Positions 6,896 to 14,422 of a stretch of 14,422 nucleotides of DNA are shown here, one piece after another. This stretch comes from Rhodobacteraceae bacterium UBA6273. GTDB lineage: Bacteria > Pseudomonadota > Alphaproteobacteria > Rhodobacterales > Rhodobacteraceae. Every line of letters begins with the position of its first letter. Position 1 is the first letter of the stretch. Where the stretch lies: positions 1 to 14,422 of the forward strand of contig DJUV01000159.1 in the NCBI GenBank assembly GCA_002440625.1, written 5' to 3'. A model generated the notes under the pieces. That model worked only from the letters and a program-made list of their open reading frames with translations, was not told the origin of the DNA and made no database searches. Made by a program: the position numbers and the translations under genes.

Positions 6896-7312
6896 ATGAC
6901 ACCGCCGGAGGCACCCGTGCAAGGCCAGGATGGCCGGGGCGCGGAGAAGCCTCCGGCGGTTTCCGTTTGCCTGACGCTGACCAAACGCGCCGATTTCCTT
7001 CGGGCGGCGCAGGCGCGGCGGCAGGGAACGCCCGGCTTTCTGTTGCAAGCGCGGGAACGTCGCGCCGGGGAAACCGATCCGCAGGTGATCCGCGTCGGCT
7101 ACACCTGTTCGAAGAAGCTCGGCAACGCCGTCGCCCGCAACCGCGCCAAGCGACGCCTCAGGGCGATCGCCCGCGCGGTTCTGCCCGGCCACGGCCGCCC
7201 CGGCTGGGACTACGTCCTTGTCGGCCGTCCACAAGCGACTGCCACCCACGACTTCGCGGCGATGACCGCCGACCTTGCCCGCGCGCTCGCCCGCGTTCAC
7301 ACTGGCAAGTGA
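6896..7312 (+). CDS. rnpA: Ribonuclease P protein component
   Basis: This small basic protein partners the catalytic RNA of RNase P to mature tRNA 5' ends. The core is clear: [14 protein letters not shown] near the N-terminus, GFLLQARER, then the family RNR-type motif in [20 protein letters not shown] followed by LRAIAR, and a closing GWDYVLVGR. The ATG at 6896 gives 138 residues. An in-frame GTG at 6917 (131 residues) has a better ribosome site, GGAGG at 6907-6911 spaced 5 bp, so the true start is open. The first 20 or so residues are not conserved in the family and do not help. The TGA (7310-7312) overlaps the yidD ATG by one base. Confidence 0.95.
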   Translation: MTPPEAPVQGQDGRGAEKPPAVSVCLTLTKRADFLRAAQARRQGTPGFLLQARERRAGETDPQVIRVGYTCSKKLGNAVARNRAKRRLRAIARAVLPGHGRPGWDYVLVGRPQATATHDFAAMTADLARALARVHTGK

Positions 7313-7545
7313 TGTCGCCCCTCGCCCATCTCGTAGCGCTGCCCGTCCGCACCTACCGGCTGGTCCTCAGCCCCTGGGTCGGGCATTCCTGCCGCTATCA
7401 GCCGACCTGTTCGGCCTATGCGCTTGAAGCCTTGGAAAAGCATGGCGGGATCAGGGGTAGCTGGCTTGCCGCGCGGCGGATCGGGCGTTGCCATCCCTGG
7501 GGCGGATCGGGCTATGATCCGGTGCCGGAGCGCAGGAAGGGATAG
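7312..7545 (+). CDS. yidD: Membrane protein insertion efficiency factor YidD
   Basis: A 77-residue protein associated with the inner membrane that assists YidC-dependent insertion. The family pattern is complete: an amphipathic N-terminus with YRLVLSPW, the cysteine motif [15 protein letters not shown] (about residues 27-41), and C60 in [13 protein letters not shown] near the end. Length is normal for the family. The start ATG shares its A with the rnpA stop, a standard coupled arrangement. yidC, its functional partner, is in this window but four genes away instead of directly downstream. Confidence 0.97.
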   Translation: MSPLAHLVALPVRTYRLVLSPWVGHSCRYQPTCSAYALEALEKHGGIRGSWLAARRIGRCHPWGGSGYDPVPERRKG

Positions 7546-7549
7546 ACCG

Positions 7550-8593
7550 ATGCGGAACTGGGTCAATCAGGCGATCCGCAAGATCGAGGCGGATTTCCAG
7601 CGCTCTGCGGATACCCATCTTTTCCGGCTCGACGCCGGGGGTCTTTCCGGCGTCGACATCTACGTCAAGGATGAAAGCACACATCCGACCGGCAGCCTCA
7701 AGCACCGGCTCGCCCGCTCGCTCTTCCTCTATGCGCTCTGCAACGGCAAGCTGGCCGAGGGTCGCCCGGTGATCGAGGCGTCGTCCGGCAGCACGGCGGT
7801 ATCCGAAGCCTATTTCGCCCGGATGCTGGGCCTCAAGTTCATCGCCGTCATGCCGAAAAGCACGGCGCTATCGAAGATCGACCTGATCAGATTCTACGGC
7901 GGCGACTGCCATTTCGTCGGCTCGGCGCCGGAAATGCATGACGCGGCGGTGGCCTTGGCGGCAAGGACTGGCGGCTATTTCATGGACCAGTTCATGTATG
8001 CCGAACGCGCCACTGACTGGCGCGGCAACAACAACATCGCGGAATCGATCTTTTCCCAGATGGCGCGGGAACCGCATCCCGTTCCGGCGGCGGTGGTGAT
8101 GAGCGCCGGCACCGGCGGCACCTCGGCCACGCTTGGCCGCTACATGCGCTACATGAGCCATCCGACCGAATTGATCGTCGTCGATCCTGAGGATTCAGTC
8201 TTCTACGACAGCTACAAGACCCGTGATCTCACCCTGACCCGCGCCTGCTCCAGCCGGATCGAGGGGATTGGCCGACCGAAGGTGGAGCCTTCCTTCCAGC
8301 ATGACGTGATCGACAGCATGATCCAGGTCCCCGATGCCGCCTCGGTCGCCGCGATGCTCTGGTTCGAGGCGCGGACGGGCCGCAAGGCGGGGCCGTCGAC
8401 CGGCACCAACATCTGGGGCACGCTTCAGGTGGCGCGCGAGATGGCTGCGAAAGGGCGGCAAGGCTCCATCGTCACGCTGATGTGCGACAGCGGGCTTCGC
8501 TATCTCGACACCTATTACAACCCCGACTGGGTGGCGGAACGGATTGGCGACATCGCCCCCTATCAGAAGACTTTGGCGGCGGTCGTGGGCTGA
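7550..8593 (+). CDS. PLP-dependent cysteine synthase-family enzyme, probable cysteine desulfhydrase type
   Basis: This 347-residue fold-type II PLP enzyme is of the cysteine synthase/cystathionine beta-synthase superfamily. The PLP lysine is K51 in [14 protein letters not shown] substrate-binding loop is at about 84-92 (EASSGSTAV), the phosphate-binding glycine-rich loop is [12 protein letters not shown] (about 184-195), and [10 protein letters not shown] lies near 282-291. The overall pattern resembles the single-gene 'PLP-dependent cysteine synthase family' group that includes the L-cysteine desulfhydrase Cds1 of mycobacteria, more than classical CysK or CysM. The likely reaction is release of sulfide from cysteine, or synthesis in the opposite direction; sequence does not settle which. 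AGGAAGG at 7534-7540 supports the ATG, 4 bp after yidD, so it is probably co-transcribed with rpmH-rnpA-yidD. It converges on the next gene with 15 bp between stops. Confidence 0.85.
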   Translation: MRNWVNQAIRKIEADFQRSADTHLFRLDAGGLSGVDIYVKDESTHPTGSLKHRLARSLFLYALCNGKLAEGRPVIEASSGSTAVSEAYFARMLGLKFIAVMPKSTALSKIDLIRFYGGDCHFVGSAPEMHDAAVALAARTGGYFMDQFMYAERATDWRGNNNIAESIFSQMAREPHPVPAAVVMSAGTGGTSATLGRYMRYMSHPTELIVVDPEDSVFYDSYKTRDLTLTRACSSRIEGIGRPKVEPSFQHDVIDSMIQVPDAASVAAMLWFEARTGRKAGPSTGTNIWGTLQVAREMAAKGRQGSIVTLMCDSGLRYLDTYYNPDWVAERIGDIAPYQKTLAAVVG

Positions 8594-8608
8594 CCGCGCG
8601 GCATCCCG

Positions 8609-10297
8609 TCAGTTCTCGAATGCCTTTACCCGCTTCAGCCGGACCGGGGCGTCACCGCCCGCGACCGCCTCGATCTCTTCCCGCGTGACGGTCTGGAAAA
8701 CGATGGGAATGGCCATGACCTCTTCCCAGGCCAACGGCACGACTTCATAGCGGCTGGCGTCGAAAGTACCGTCCGCCGCGCCGGACTGAATCGCTGCGAA
8801 CGCGCCGCCACCGATCAGCACGGCGTCGTCGAAATCCGTCGACTTCAGTGCAGTTCCGGCAAACTTCGGCGCGATCAGGACGGCTCCTTTCAGCGTCGCG
8901 GCCGAAAGATCGGCATCGGTGAAATCGGCCTGATACAACAGCGCCCCGTCGAAATTCGCGGCAGTGAGGTAAGCGCCGGCGAACGTCGTCTCGCGGATCA
9001 CCGCGCCCGAGAAATCCGCGCCCTGCGCCCGGGTGGCATAGGGCGCGTTCGCCGCCGGGTAGGGCGCGCGGGCCCGGTCGGCGGATACGGTGGAAAAATC
9101 GCTGCGGCTGATTGTGGTGCGGCGGAACCGCGCATTTTCAAGCCAGGCGCCGCCAAGGTCGGATTCAACGATATGGCTGCCGGAAAAGTCGGCGTAGCTC
9201 AGCCGCCCGCCCTGCGCGCTCAGCAGCGCGAATTCGGCGTTCGGCAGATAGGCGAAGGCCAGGTCGAGCCCGAAGTGGTTGAGCATCTCAAGATTGCGGA
9301 TGCCGCCGAAGGTCAGCGCCTGAAGAAGCTGGCCGCGTTCGGGACTGGCCGGCCGGTCGATCAATTCGGCGTCGGCGGGCATCTCTCTCCAGCCGAAGGC
9401 ACCGGCCATCCGCCCGTAAGCCTGAGGCAGGTCAGCCCGCCGTGTCGCCATCGCCACCCGCATCTTGTCGTTGGGGTCATCGGGCATCAGGCCCGGATCG
9501 AGAAACCGGTAGGGCCGCGCCGCGCGCGAGGCCGAAACGATGCGCAGGATCAGCGCCCGGTCGAGGTCATGGACCGGATCAAGGACATTGACCAGCGCCG
9601 CCGCGGGATCGACCCCGGCCCCCTGCCCGGCGGCGGCATCGGCTTCGGCAACCTTCGACGCAGCGCCGCCGATCAGCGCGGCGATATTGGTGATCTCCAC
9701 CGCCAGCGCCGCATTGCGCGCCGCCTCGGCCAGTTCCACGTCCTGCCTCACAAGCGCCGTCTGTTCGCGGATCTTGTCGTTCTGTTCGGCCAGAAGTGCG
9801 GACTGGATCTCGATCAGGCTGTTCTGGCGATAAAGAAGCGCTGTCCCGGCCAGCGCCGCCAACGCCGCGATCAGCGCCGTCAGCGAAGTGACGATCCAGC
9901 GCCGGGTCGCGATCCAGCCGTAGCGCGCGAGACCAAGCTGGATCAGTTCGCGCGCAGCGTCGGTCGCGCCGGCAGGATCGCGGGCGATGGTGCTTTTCGC
10001 CACCCGGCCCAGAGGGGCGGCGAAACTTTCGATCTGCGTCTCCGCCACGCCGGTCAGTCGGCGCAGGATCGTCCGGCGGAAAAGAATGATCGCCCCGCCG
10101 ACAAGCGCCACCACGAAAAGCGCGGCAAGGAACACCGTCAGGATCAGCCCGGCGCTATCCTCAAGCACGCCGGTCCCGGCAACCGCGATCAGAAGGCCGG
10201 CCGCCAGCCCGAAGCCGAAGACCAGAAGCCCGAACATCATGCCCGGACCGCTCGGCGGTGCTGTCTCTGGCGGCTTTTCCTGCGGCGGTTCGGTCAT
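8609..10297 (-). CDS. Membrane-anchored pentapeptide-repeat protein of unknown function
   Basis: A 562-residue protein with three membrane segments at about 21-43, 51-73 and 134-154. A coiled-coil-prone stretch follows at about 160-200 (LIEIQSALLAEQNDKIREQ and beyond). A middle region of about 140 residues has no recognisable domain. Degenerate pentapeptide repeats of the A(D/N)(L/F)xx type form two blocks, about 345-400 and 425-495 (for example LSYADFSGS, QADFTDADLSAATLKGAVL). These should form a right-handed quadrilateral helix. Such repeats act as binding or scaffold surfaces; no enzyme signature is visible. The start at 10297 precedes a proline-rich tail. An in-frame ATG at 10321 (8 residues longer, with GGGA upstream) is possible. 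The gene is divergent from ttcA and convergent with the PLP enzyme. I do not assign a role. Confidence 0.85.
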   Translation of the reverse strand: MTEPPQEKPPETAPPSGPGMMFGLLVFGFGLAAGLLIAVAGTGVLEDSAGLILTVFLAALFVVALVGGAIILFRRTILRRLTGVAETQIESFAAPLGRVAKSTIARDPAGATDAARELIQLGLARYGWIATRRWIVTSLTALIAALAALAGTALLYRQNSLIEIQSALLAEQNDKIREQTALVRQDVELAEAARNAALAVEITNIAALIGGAASKVAEADAAAGQGAGVDPAAALVNVLDPVHDLDRALILRIVSASRAARPYRFLDPGLMPDDPNDKMRVAMATRRADLPQAYGRMAGAFGWREMPADAELIDRPASPERGQLLQALTFGGIRNLEMLNHFGLDLAFAYLPNAEFALLSAQGGRLSYADFSGSHIVESDLGGAWLENARFRRTTISRSDFSTVSADRARAPYPAANAPYATRAQGADFSGAVIRETTFAGAYLTAANFDGALLYQADFTDADLSAATLKGAVLIAPKFAGTALKSTDFDDAVLIGGGAFAAIQSGAADGTFDASRYEVVPLAWEEVMAIPIVFQTVTREEIEAVAGGDAPVRLKRVKAFEN

Positions 10298-10320
10298 GGC
10301 TGTCCGGGGCGCTGTCCGCA

Positions 10321-10350
10321 TTGACAATCCCAGAGCCGTCGCCCTATGGC
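10321..10350 (+). promoter_or_regulatory. Candidate sigma-70 promoter of ttcA
   Basis: A perfect TTGACA (10321-10326), an 18-bp spacer and TATGGC (10345-10350) lie just upstream of the ttcA ribosome site. The -35 is perfect; the -10 matches at three positions. Transcription would start near 10357, giving a very short leader. The -35 box touches the alternative start codon (10319-10321) of the divergent pentapeptide-repeat gene, which argues mildly for that gene's shorter form. Confidence 0.45.
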
Positions 10351-10372
10351 AAGTTTCCCGGAGACTACGGCG

Positions 10373-11248
10373 ATGCTTGACGAAAACGACGACATCCACC
10401 CGCTTTTCCACGGCGCACCGTCCTCGACGGAGTTCAAGAAGCTCCGCAAGCGCATCGTGCGCGAGGTGCGCGAGGCGATCGAGGCCTACGGCATGATCGA
10501 ACGCGGGGCGCGCTGGCTGATCTGCCTGTCGGGCGGCAAGGACAGCTACACGCTTCTGGCCGTGCTGCATGAGCTGAAGTGGCGTGGCTTGCTGCCGGTC
10601 GATCTTCTGGCCTGCAACCTCGATCAGGGTCAGCCCGGCTTTCCGGCGACGGTGCTGCCTGAGTTCCTGAGCCGGATGAGCGTGGAACACCGGATCGAAT
10701 ATGCCGACACCTATTCCATCGTGACCGAGAAGATCGCGCCGGGCGGGACGATGTGTTCGCTCTGCTCGCGGCTCCGGCGCGGCAATCTTTACCGCATCGC
10801 GCGCGAGGAAGGTTGTTCGGCGGTGGTCCTTGGCCACCACCGCGACGACATTCTTGAGACCTTCTTCATGAACCTCTTCCACGGTGGCCGGTTGGCGACA
10901 ATGCCGCCGAAGCTCTTGAACGAGGATGGCGATCTTTTCGTCTACCGCCCCCTCGCCTTCGTGGCCGAGGCGGATTGCGAGAAATTCGCCAAGGCGATGA
11001 ATTACCCGATCATCCCTTGTGACCTTTGCGGGTCGCAGGACGGCTTGCAGCGCCAGCAGGTCAAGCAGATCCTCGACGGTTGGGAGGCGCGCAGCCCCGG
11101 TCGCCGTCAGGTGATGTTCCGCGCGCTGATGAACACGCGCCCCTCGCATCTTCTCGATCCTGCGCTCTTCGATTTCGCGGGGTTGATACGCAAGGAAAGC
11201 GTTGAAGATTTGACGAAAATTGCCGGTTCGACGCAGGGACAGCGTTAA
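10373..11248 (+). CDS. ttcA: tRNA 2-thiocytidine(32) synthetase TtcA
   Basis: This 291-residue cytoplasmic enzyme thiolates C32 in the anticodon loop of certain tRNAs, using ATP and a [4Fe-4S] cluster. The ATP-pyrophosphatase P-loop SGGKDS is at 53-58. The family cysteine pairs are C128/C131 in [11 protein letters not shown] and C216/C219 in CDLCGSQDG; three of these bind the cluster in studied homologues. [17 protein letters not shown] (about 153-169) and RPLAFVAE are also typical. I chose the ATG at 10373 because GGAGA (10360-10364) sits 8 bp upstream; the in-frame ATG at 10346 would fall within the candidate -10 region. The likely substrate tRNA-Arg(ACG) is encoded at 4884-4960. No neighbouring sulfur-carrier gene is seen other than the PLP enzyme at 7550. 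Confidence 0.96.
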   Translation: MLDENDDIHPLFHGAPSSTEFKKLRKRIVREVREAIEAYGMIERGARWLICLSGGKDSYTLLAVLHELKWRGLLPVDLLACNLDQGQPGFPATVLPEFLSRMSVEHRIEYADTYSIVTEKIAPGGTMCSLCSRLRRGNLYRIAREEGCSAVVLGHHRDDILETFFMNLFHGGRLATMPPKLLNEDGDLFVYRPLAFVAEADCEKFAKAMNYPIIPCDLCGSQDGLQRQQVKQILDGWEARSPGRRQVMFRALMNTRPSHLLDPALFDFAGLIRKESVEDLTKIAGSTQGQR

Positions 11249-11287
11249 CTTTGCGCTCAGCCCCCGCGACCTAGGCTTCTTCGCAAC

Positions 11288-11301
11288 GGCAGACGTCTGC
11301 C
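11288..11301. promoter_or_regulatory. Perfect 14-bp palindrome upstream of the EAL-domain gene
   Basis: GGCAGACGTCTGCC is an exact palindrome. It ends 19 bp before the ATG at 11321 and just upstream of the ribosome site (GGAAGAGG, 11307-11314). No T-run follows it, so it is not a terminator of the usual kind. It could be a repressor operator or a hairpin that shields the ribosome site. No regulator can be named. Confidence 0.4.
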
Positions 11302-11320
11302 CCTGCGGAAGAGGACTACG

Positions 11321-12847
11321 ATGGCAATCCGGGATTTCGCGCGGCGGCTGCCGCAGTTCATCAGGGCGGACGTGCTGGCGCTGGGGCCGGGGCTTGCGGC
11401 GGGGGGCTATTTCTTCGGCGCCGAAGGGGCGGTGGTTGCCGCAGCGATCGGACTGCCGCTGGCGGCCCTCACCACTTTCCGCGACCGGGCGCCTCTGCCG
11501 GGTGGCGGCAGGCCGGTCCATCCCGTCGTCGCCGCACCGAGGGACGCCATCATCGCAGCCCTCGACCCGGCGTTCAGGAATGGCCAGGTGTCGCGCGACA
11601 CCGCGCTCTGCGTCGCGATCTCGGTCGATGACCCCCAAGGTCTTTTGGCGCAGCATGGCAGCGCCGGCCATGACCGTGTGATGACCGCGCTTGAGGACAG
11701 GATTTCCGGCGCGGTGCGCGAGGATGACGTTCACACGCATTTCGATGGCGGACGCTTCGCCGTTGCAGTCTCCTCCCGCCGCCGCATCGACCTTGAGGCC
11801 GCGATCCAGATCGCCGACCGCATCCAGCGGCGCATCGCCGATCCGGTCAGCCTTGATGGCACGACGGTGCATGTCTCCGTCTCGATCGGCTTCTGCCTGC
11901 CGTCCCGCGCGCCCGAGCATAGCGGCACGGCGCTTCTCGCCGCCGCCGAAATGGCGCTCGCAGAGGCCTGGGCGAACGGGCCGGGCGCGATTCGCGCCTT
12001 CACTGCCGACATCCGCCAGCGCGCCACCCAGCGCGGCACGATGGGCGCCGAGATCGAGGCGGCCCTTGACGGCGGCGAGATCGTCGCCTTCTTCCAGCCG
12101 CAGCTTTCGACCGATACCGGCGCAGTGACGGGGTTCGAGGCGCTGGCCCGCTGGATGCACCCGACGCGCGGCATTCTCTTGCCGGCGGAGTTCGTGCCGG
12201 TGATCGACGCCTCGGGCCTCAGCGCCCGCCTCAGCGAAACCATTCTCGCTCAGTCGCTGTCCTTGATGCGCGCCTGGGACCGGGCCGGCCACCACATCCA
12301 GACGGTGGCCGTCAACTTTTCCTCGCAGGATCTCAGCGACCCCAACCTGGTGGCGCGATTGAAATGGGAGCTGGACCGCTTCGACCTCACGCCCCAGCGC
12401 CTCACGGTGGAAGTGCTTGAGACGGTGGTGGCCGAAGGCGCCAGCGATATCATCGTGCGCAACCTGACGGCACTCGCCGCCCTCGGCTGCGGTATCGACC
12501 TTGACGATTTCGGCACCGGTCACGCCTCCATCGCCGCGATCCGGCGCTTTTCGGTCAGCCGGATCAAGATCGACCGCGCCTTCGTGTCAGGCGTCGACAC
12601 CGATCCCGAACAGCAGCGCATCGTCGCCGCGATCCTCTCGATGGCCGACAGGCTCGGCCTGAAGACGCTGGCGGAAGGCGTCGAGTCCCTCGCCGAACAT
12701 GCGCTTCTGGCGCAGCTCGGATGTTCGCATGTGCAGGGATTCGTCGTGGCGCGGCCGATGCCGGCGCAGGCCACGCAGGACTGGCTTTCCCGCCATCAGG
12801 CGAAACTCGCGCGCACGCCCGGCCTTGCCGGACGGCAGGTCGGCTGA
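11321..12847 (+). CDS. GGDEF-EAL protein, probable cyclic-di-GMP phosphodiesterase
   Basis: A 508-residue signalling protein. One or two short hydrophobic segments at about 17-53 probably tether it to the membrane. The GGDEF-like domain (about 70-232) is decayed: the signature site reads DGGRF (142-146) and the usual metal-binding DLD region reads SVDD, so cyclase activity is unlikely. The EAL domain (about 240-495) keeps its key residues: E273 in EALARW, N332 in VNFSSQDL, E364 in VEVLET, the DDFGTG motif (395-400), K416 in KIDRAF and E452 in AEGVES. It should therefore hydrolyse c-di-GMP to pGpG, perhaps gated by GTP binding at the decayed domain, as known for some relatives. There is a good ribosome site, and the start is 72 bp after ttcA. 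There is no sensory domain beyond the N-terminal segment. Confidence 0.92.
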   Translation: MAIRDFARRLPQFIRADVLALGPGLAAGGYFFGAEGAVVAAAIGLPLAALTTFRDRAPLPGGGRPVHPVVAAPRDAIIAALDPAFRNGQVSRDTALCVAISVDDPQGLLAQHGSAGHDRVMTALEDRISGAVREDDVHTHFDGGRFAVAVSSRRRIDLEAAIQIADRIQRRIADPVSLDGTTVHVSVSIGFCLPSRAPEHSGTALLAAAEMALAEAWANGPGAIRAFTADIRQRATQRGTMGAEIEAALDGGEIVAFFQPQLSTDTGAVTGFEALARWMHPTRGILLPAEFVPVIDASGLSARLSETILAQSLSLMRAWDRAGHHIQTVAVNFSSQDLSDPNLVARLKWELDRFDLTPQRLTVEVLETVVAEGASDIIVRNLTALAALGCGIDLDDFGTGHASIAAIRRFSVSRIKIDRAFVSGVDTDPEQQRIVAAILSMADRLGLKTLAEGVESLAEHALLAQLGCSHVQGFVVARPMPAQATQDWLSRHQAKLARTPGLAGRQVG

Positions 12848-12975
12848 ACGCGCGGCCCCTTGCCGGCACCGAACCTCCACGGGTTTTCATCGGCTTGCCG
12901 CCGCCCGCCGCCGAGGAACGAAGGTTGAACCATGCTGGTATGGCTGGAACCCGGGTCCGATTGCCCGAAAAGCGC

Positions 12976-13004
12976 TTGACCTTTGCCCCCCCGTTCTGTT
13001 GAAC
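12976..13004 (+). promoter_or_regulatory. Possible promoter upstream of yidC
   Basis: In the 193-bp gap before yidC, TTGACC (12976-12981) is followed after 17 bp by TTGAAC (12999-13004). The -35 is good and the -10 poor (T, A and position 5 only partly match). Transcription would start about 30 bp before the yidC ATG. The gap otherwise shows no reading frame with family-like sequence and no clear terminator for the upstream gene. Confidence 0.25.
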
Positions 13005-13040
13005 CAGCCCAAACTTCGACTAGGCGGGCGGTAGGTCCAG

Positions 13041-14422
13041 ATGGACGATCAGAACAAGAATCTCATTCTCGCGACGGTGCTGTCGTTCCTCGTCATCCTG
13101 GTCTGGGTCACGCTCTTCCCGCCGCAGCAGCCGGTCCCGCAAGCGACGACGCCAGCAGCGACCAGCCAGACCGCGACCCCGGCAGGCGATGCCGCCGCAC
13201 CGTCGGCGGCCGCCGCCTCCGCCGATGCCGCAAGCACCGAGGTCGCCGATGAGATTGCCGCCGCACCGCGGGTCAAGATCAACACGCCGCGCCTCACCGG
13301 TTCGATCTCGCTTTTCGGCGGCCGGTTCGACGACCTGAGCCTGAAGGACTACAAGGTCTCCCTCGCCGCGAACTCTCGCGATGTCCGGCTCCTCTCACCG
13401 GTCGGCAGCCCCAAGGGCAGCACCGACCTGCCCTATTACGTCGTCTATGGCTGGCAGCCCGCCGGCAATCTTTCGCCCGAGGCTGTGCCCGGCGCCCGCA
13501 CCGTCTGGACGCTTGACTCCGGCACCGAGCTTGCCCCCGGCAAGCCAGTGAAACTCAGCTGGGACAATGGCGCCGGCCTCGTCTTCCAGCGCGAAATGTC
13601 AGTCGATGACAACTACCTCTTTACCATCCTCCAGTCGGTCGAGAACAAGACCGCCGCCCCGGTGCGGCTTGCCCCCTACGGCATCGTCGTCCGCCACGGC
13701 CTGCCCAAGGCCACCCGCGCCTATGTCCGCCACGAGGGCATCATCCGCCAGACCGACGGCGAACTTGGCGACATCCAGTATTCCGGCATCCCGAAGCTCG
13801 ACGCGCAAGGCGCCGAAGGCCAGGCCGACATCAAGGAGGTCAAGCACGACGGCTGGATCGGCTTCACCGACGCCTATTGGATGACGACATTGGTGCCCTC
13901 GCCTGGATCACCATTCACCTCGGTGGTGAAGTATGCCGAGGCCGGCGACATCTACCAGGCCGAGACCCGCCTGCCCGTGCAAGAAGTCGCCGCTGGCGAC
14001 CGGGCCGAGATTTCGACCATGCTCTTCGCCGGGGCAAAGGAATGGGGCACGATCCGGCGTTACCAGAATGAACCCGACTGGATCGACCGGCTTTTCGGCG
14101 CCAAGGTGGATCCCGACCGCCCGCAGATCCGCAACTTCATTGAATCGATTGACTGGGGCTGGTTCTTCTTCCTGACCAAACCGATGTTCCGCCTTCTGCA
14201 CTGGCTCAACAGCGCCATCGGCAACATGGGCTGGGCGATCATCGCGCTGACCTTCGTCATCAAGACGCTGGTCTTCCCGCTGGCGCGCAAATCCTACATC
14301 TCGATGGCGAAGATGAAGGAGCTTCAGCCCGAGATGGAAAAGCTGAAGGAGGTCGCGGGCGACGACCGGCAAAAGCTCCAGCAAGGGATGATGGAGCTCT
14401 ACAAGAAGAACAAGGTCAACCC
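13041..14422 (+). CDS. yidC: Membrane protein insertase YidC (3' end outside window)
   Basis: The first 460 codons of the insertase that, alone or with SecYEG, places proteins in the inner membrane. The N-terminus (MDDQNKNLILATVLSFLVILVW) is the first membrane segment of Gram-negative YidC. A proline/alanine-rich linker follows (about 28-75), then the large periplasmic beta domain (about 76-360, with FTDAYWMTTLVP at 275-286). The conserved membrane core begins at about residue 371 with DWGWFFFLTKPMF. The groove arginine is R416 in FPLARKSY, and the coiled C1 hairpin (EMEKLKEVAGDDRQK) follows. The frame is unbroken to the window edge; the remaining membrane segments lie beyond it. The ATG at 13041 fits the family start. 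Its helper yidD lies 5.5 kb upstream. Confidence 0.97.
   Translation, partial: MDDQNKNLILATVLSFLVILVWVTLFPPQQPVPQATTPAATSQTATPAGDAAAPSAAAASADAASTEVADEIAAAPRVKINTPRLTGSISLFGGRFDDLSLKDYKVSLAANSRDVRLLSPVGSPKGSTDLPYYVVYGWQPAGNLSPEAVPGARTVWTLDSGTELAPGKPVKLSWDNGAGLVFQREMSVDDNYLFTILQSVENKTAAPVRLAPYGIVVRHGLPKATRAYVRHEGIIRQTDGELGDIQYSGIPKLDAQGAEGQADIKEVKHDGWIGFTDAYWMTTLVPSPGSPFTSVVKYAEAGDIYQAETRLPVQEVAAGDRAEISTMLFAGAKEWGTIRRYQNEPDWIDRLFGAKVDPDRPQIRNFIESIDWGWFFFLTKPMFRLLHWLNSAIGNMGWAIIALTFVIKTLVFPLARKSYISMAKMKELQPEMEKLKEVAGDDRQKLQQGMMELYKKNKVN

Noticed and set aside
8590..8612. Short CTGAC/GTCAG inverted repeat between the convergent genes as a terminator
   Set aside because: Only 5 bp of stem, no T-run on either side and the arms lie over the stop codons.
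11210..11240. TTGACG at the end of ttcA as a promoter for the EAL gene
   Set aside because: No acceptable -10 box lies 16-18 bp downstream.
10298..12523. Upstream extension of the pentapeptide-repeat frame on the minus strand, antisense to ttcA and the EAL gene
   Set aside because: The extension has shadow-like composition and no domain; real membrane-protein sequence starts at 10297 (or 10321).
1..14422. CRISPR array, toxin-antitoxin pair, phage genes or a defence system
   Set aside because: No regularly spaced repeats and no proteins with such signatures were seen on either strand.

Overview
The window comes from a high-GC alphaproteobacterium and most resembles the Rhodobacteraceae (Rhodobacter/Paracoccus-like). 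The evidence is codon use and protein style, the rpmH-rnpA-yidD-...-yidC order, and the sequences of L34, YidD and YidC. This is recognition by eye, not a database result. Both edges cut through genes: an ABC-transporter ATPase at the left edge and yidC at the right edge.

Region 1 (1-4138, + strand) is the distal part of a peptide-type (Dpp/Opp) ABC importer operon. It holds the C-terminus of an ATPase with the oligopeptide-transporter C-terminal domain, a secreted family 5 substrate-binding protein, and two permeases. The genes overlap or lie close together. The only sizeable gap (2134-2208) carries a GC-rich hairpin that could set the binding protein to permease ratio.

Region 2 (4139-5045) has no intact protein gene. 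It holds a decayed IS630-like transposase C-terminus that starts exactly at the permease stop codon, a perfect 26-bp inverted repeat, a 110-bp stretch of about 29% GC, roughly 370 bp of ordinary-looking non-coding DNA, and a tRNA-Arg(ACG) gene on the minus strand. It looks like a scarred insertion hotspot next to a tRNA 3' end.

Region 3 (5046-8593) has an orphan membrane histidine kinase on the minus strand. Divergent from it is the plus-strand run rpmH-rnpA-yidD, followed 4 bp later by a PLP-dependent cysteine synthase/desulfhydrase-family enzyme. Ribosomal protein L34, the RNase P protein and the membrane-insertion factor YidD form a widely conserved housekeeping cluster.

Region 4 (8594-14422) has a minus-strand membrane-anchored pentapeptide-repeat protein, convergent with the PLP enzyme and divergent from ttcA. 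It continues with ttcA (tRNA 2-thiocytidine synthetase), a c-di-GMP phosphodiesterase-type protein with a decayed GGDEF domain and an intact EAL domain, and the first 460 codons of yidC. The usual rnpA-yidD-yidC block is therefore split by four genes. TtcA's expected substrate, tRNA-Arg(ACG) with C32, is encoded in the same window. I found no clear defence, phage or otherwise undescribed system. The most unusual parts are the scarred tRNA-proximal region, the genes interposed between yidD and yidC, and the pentapeptide-repeat membrane protein of unknown role.
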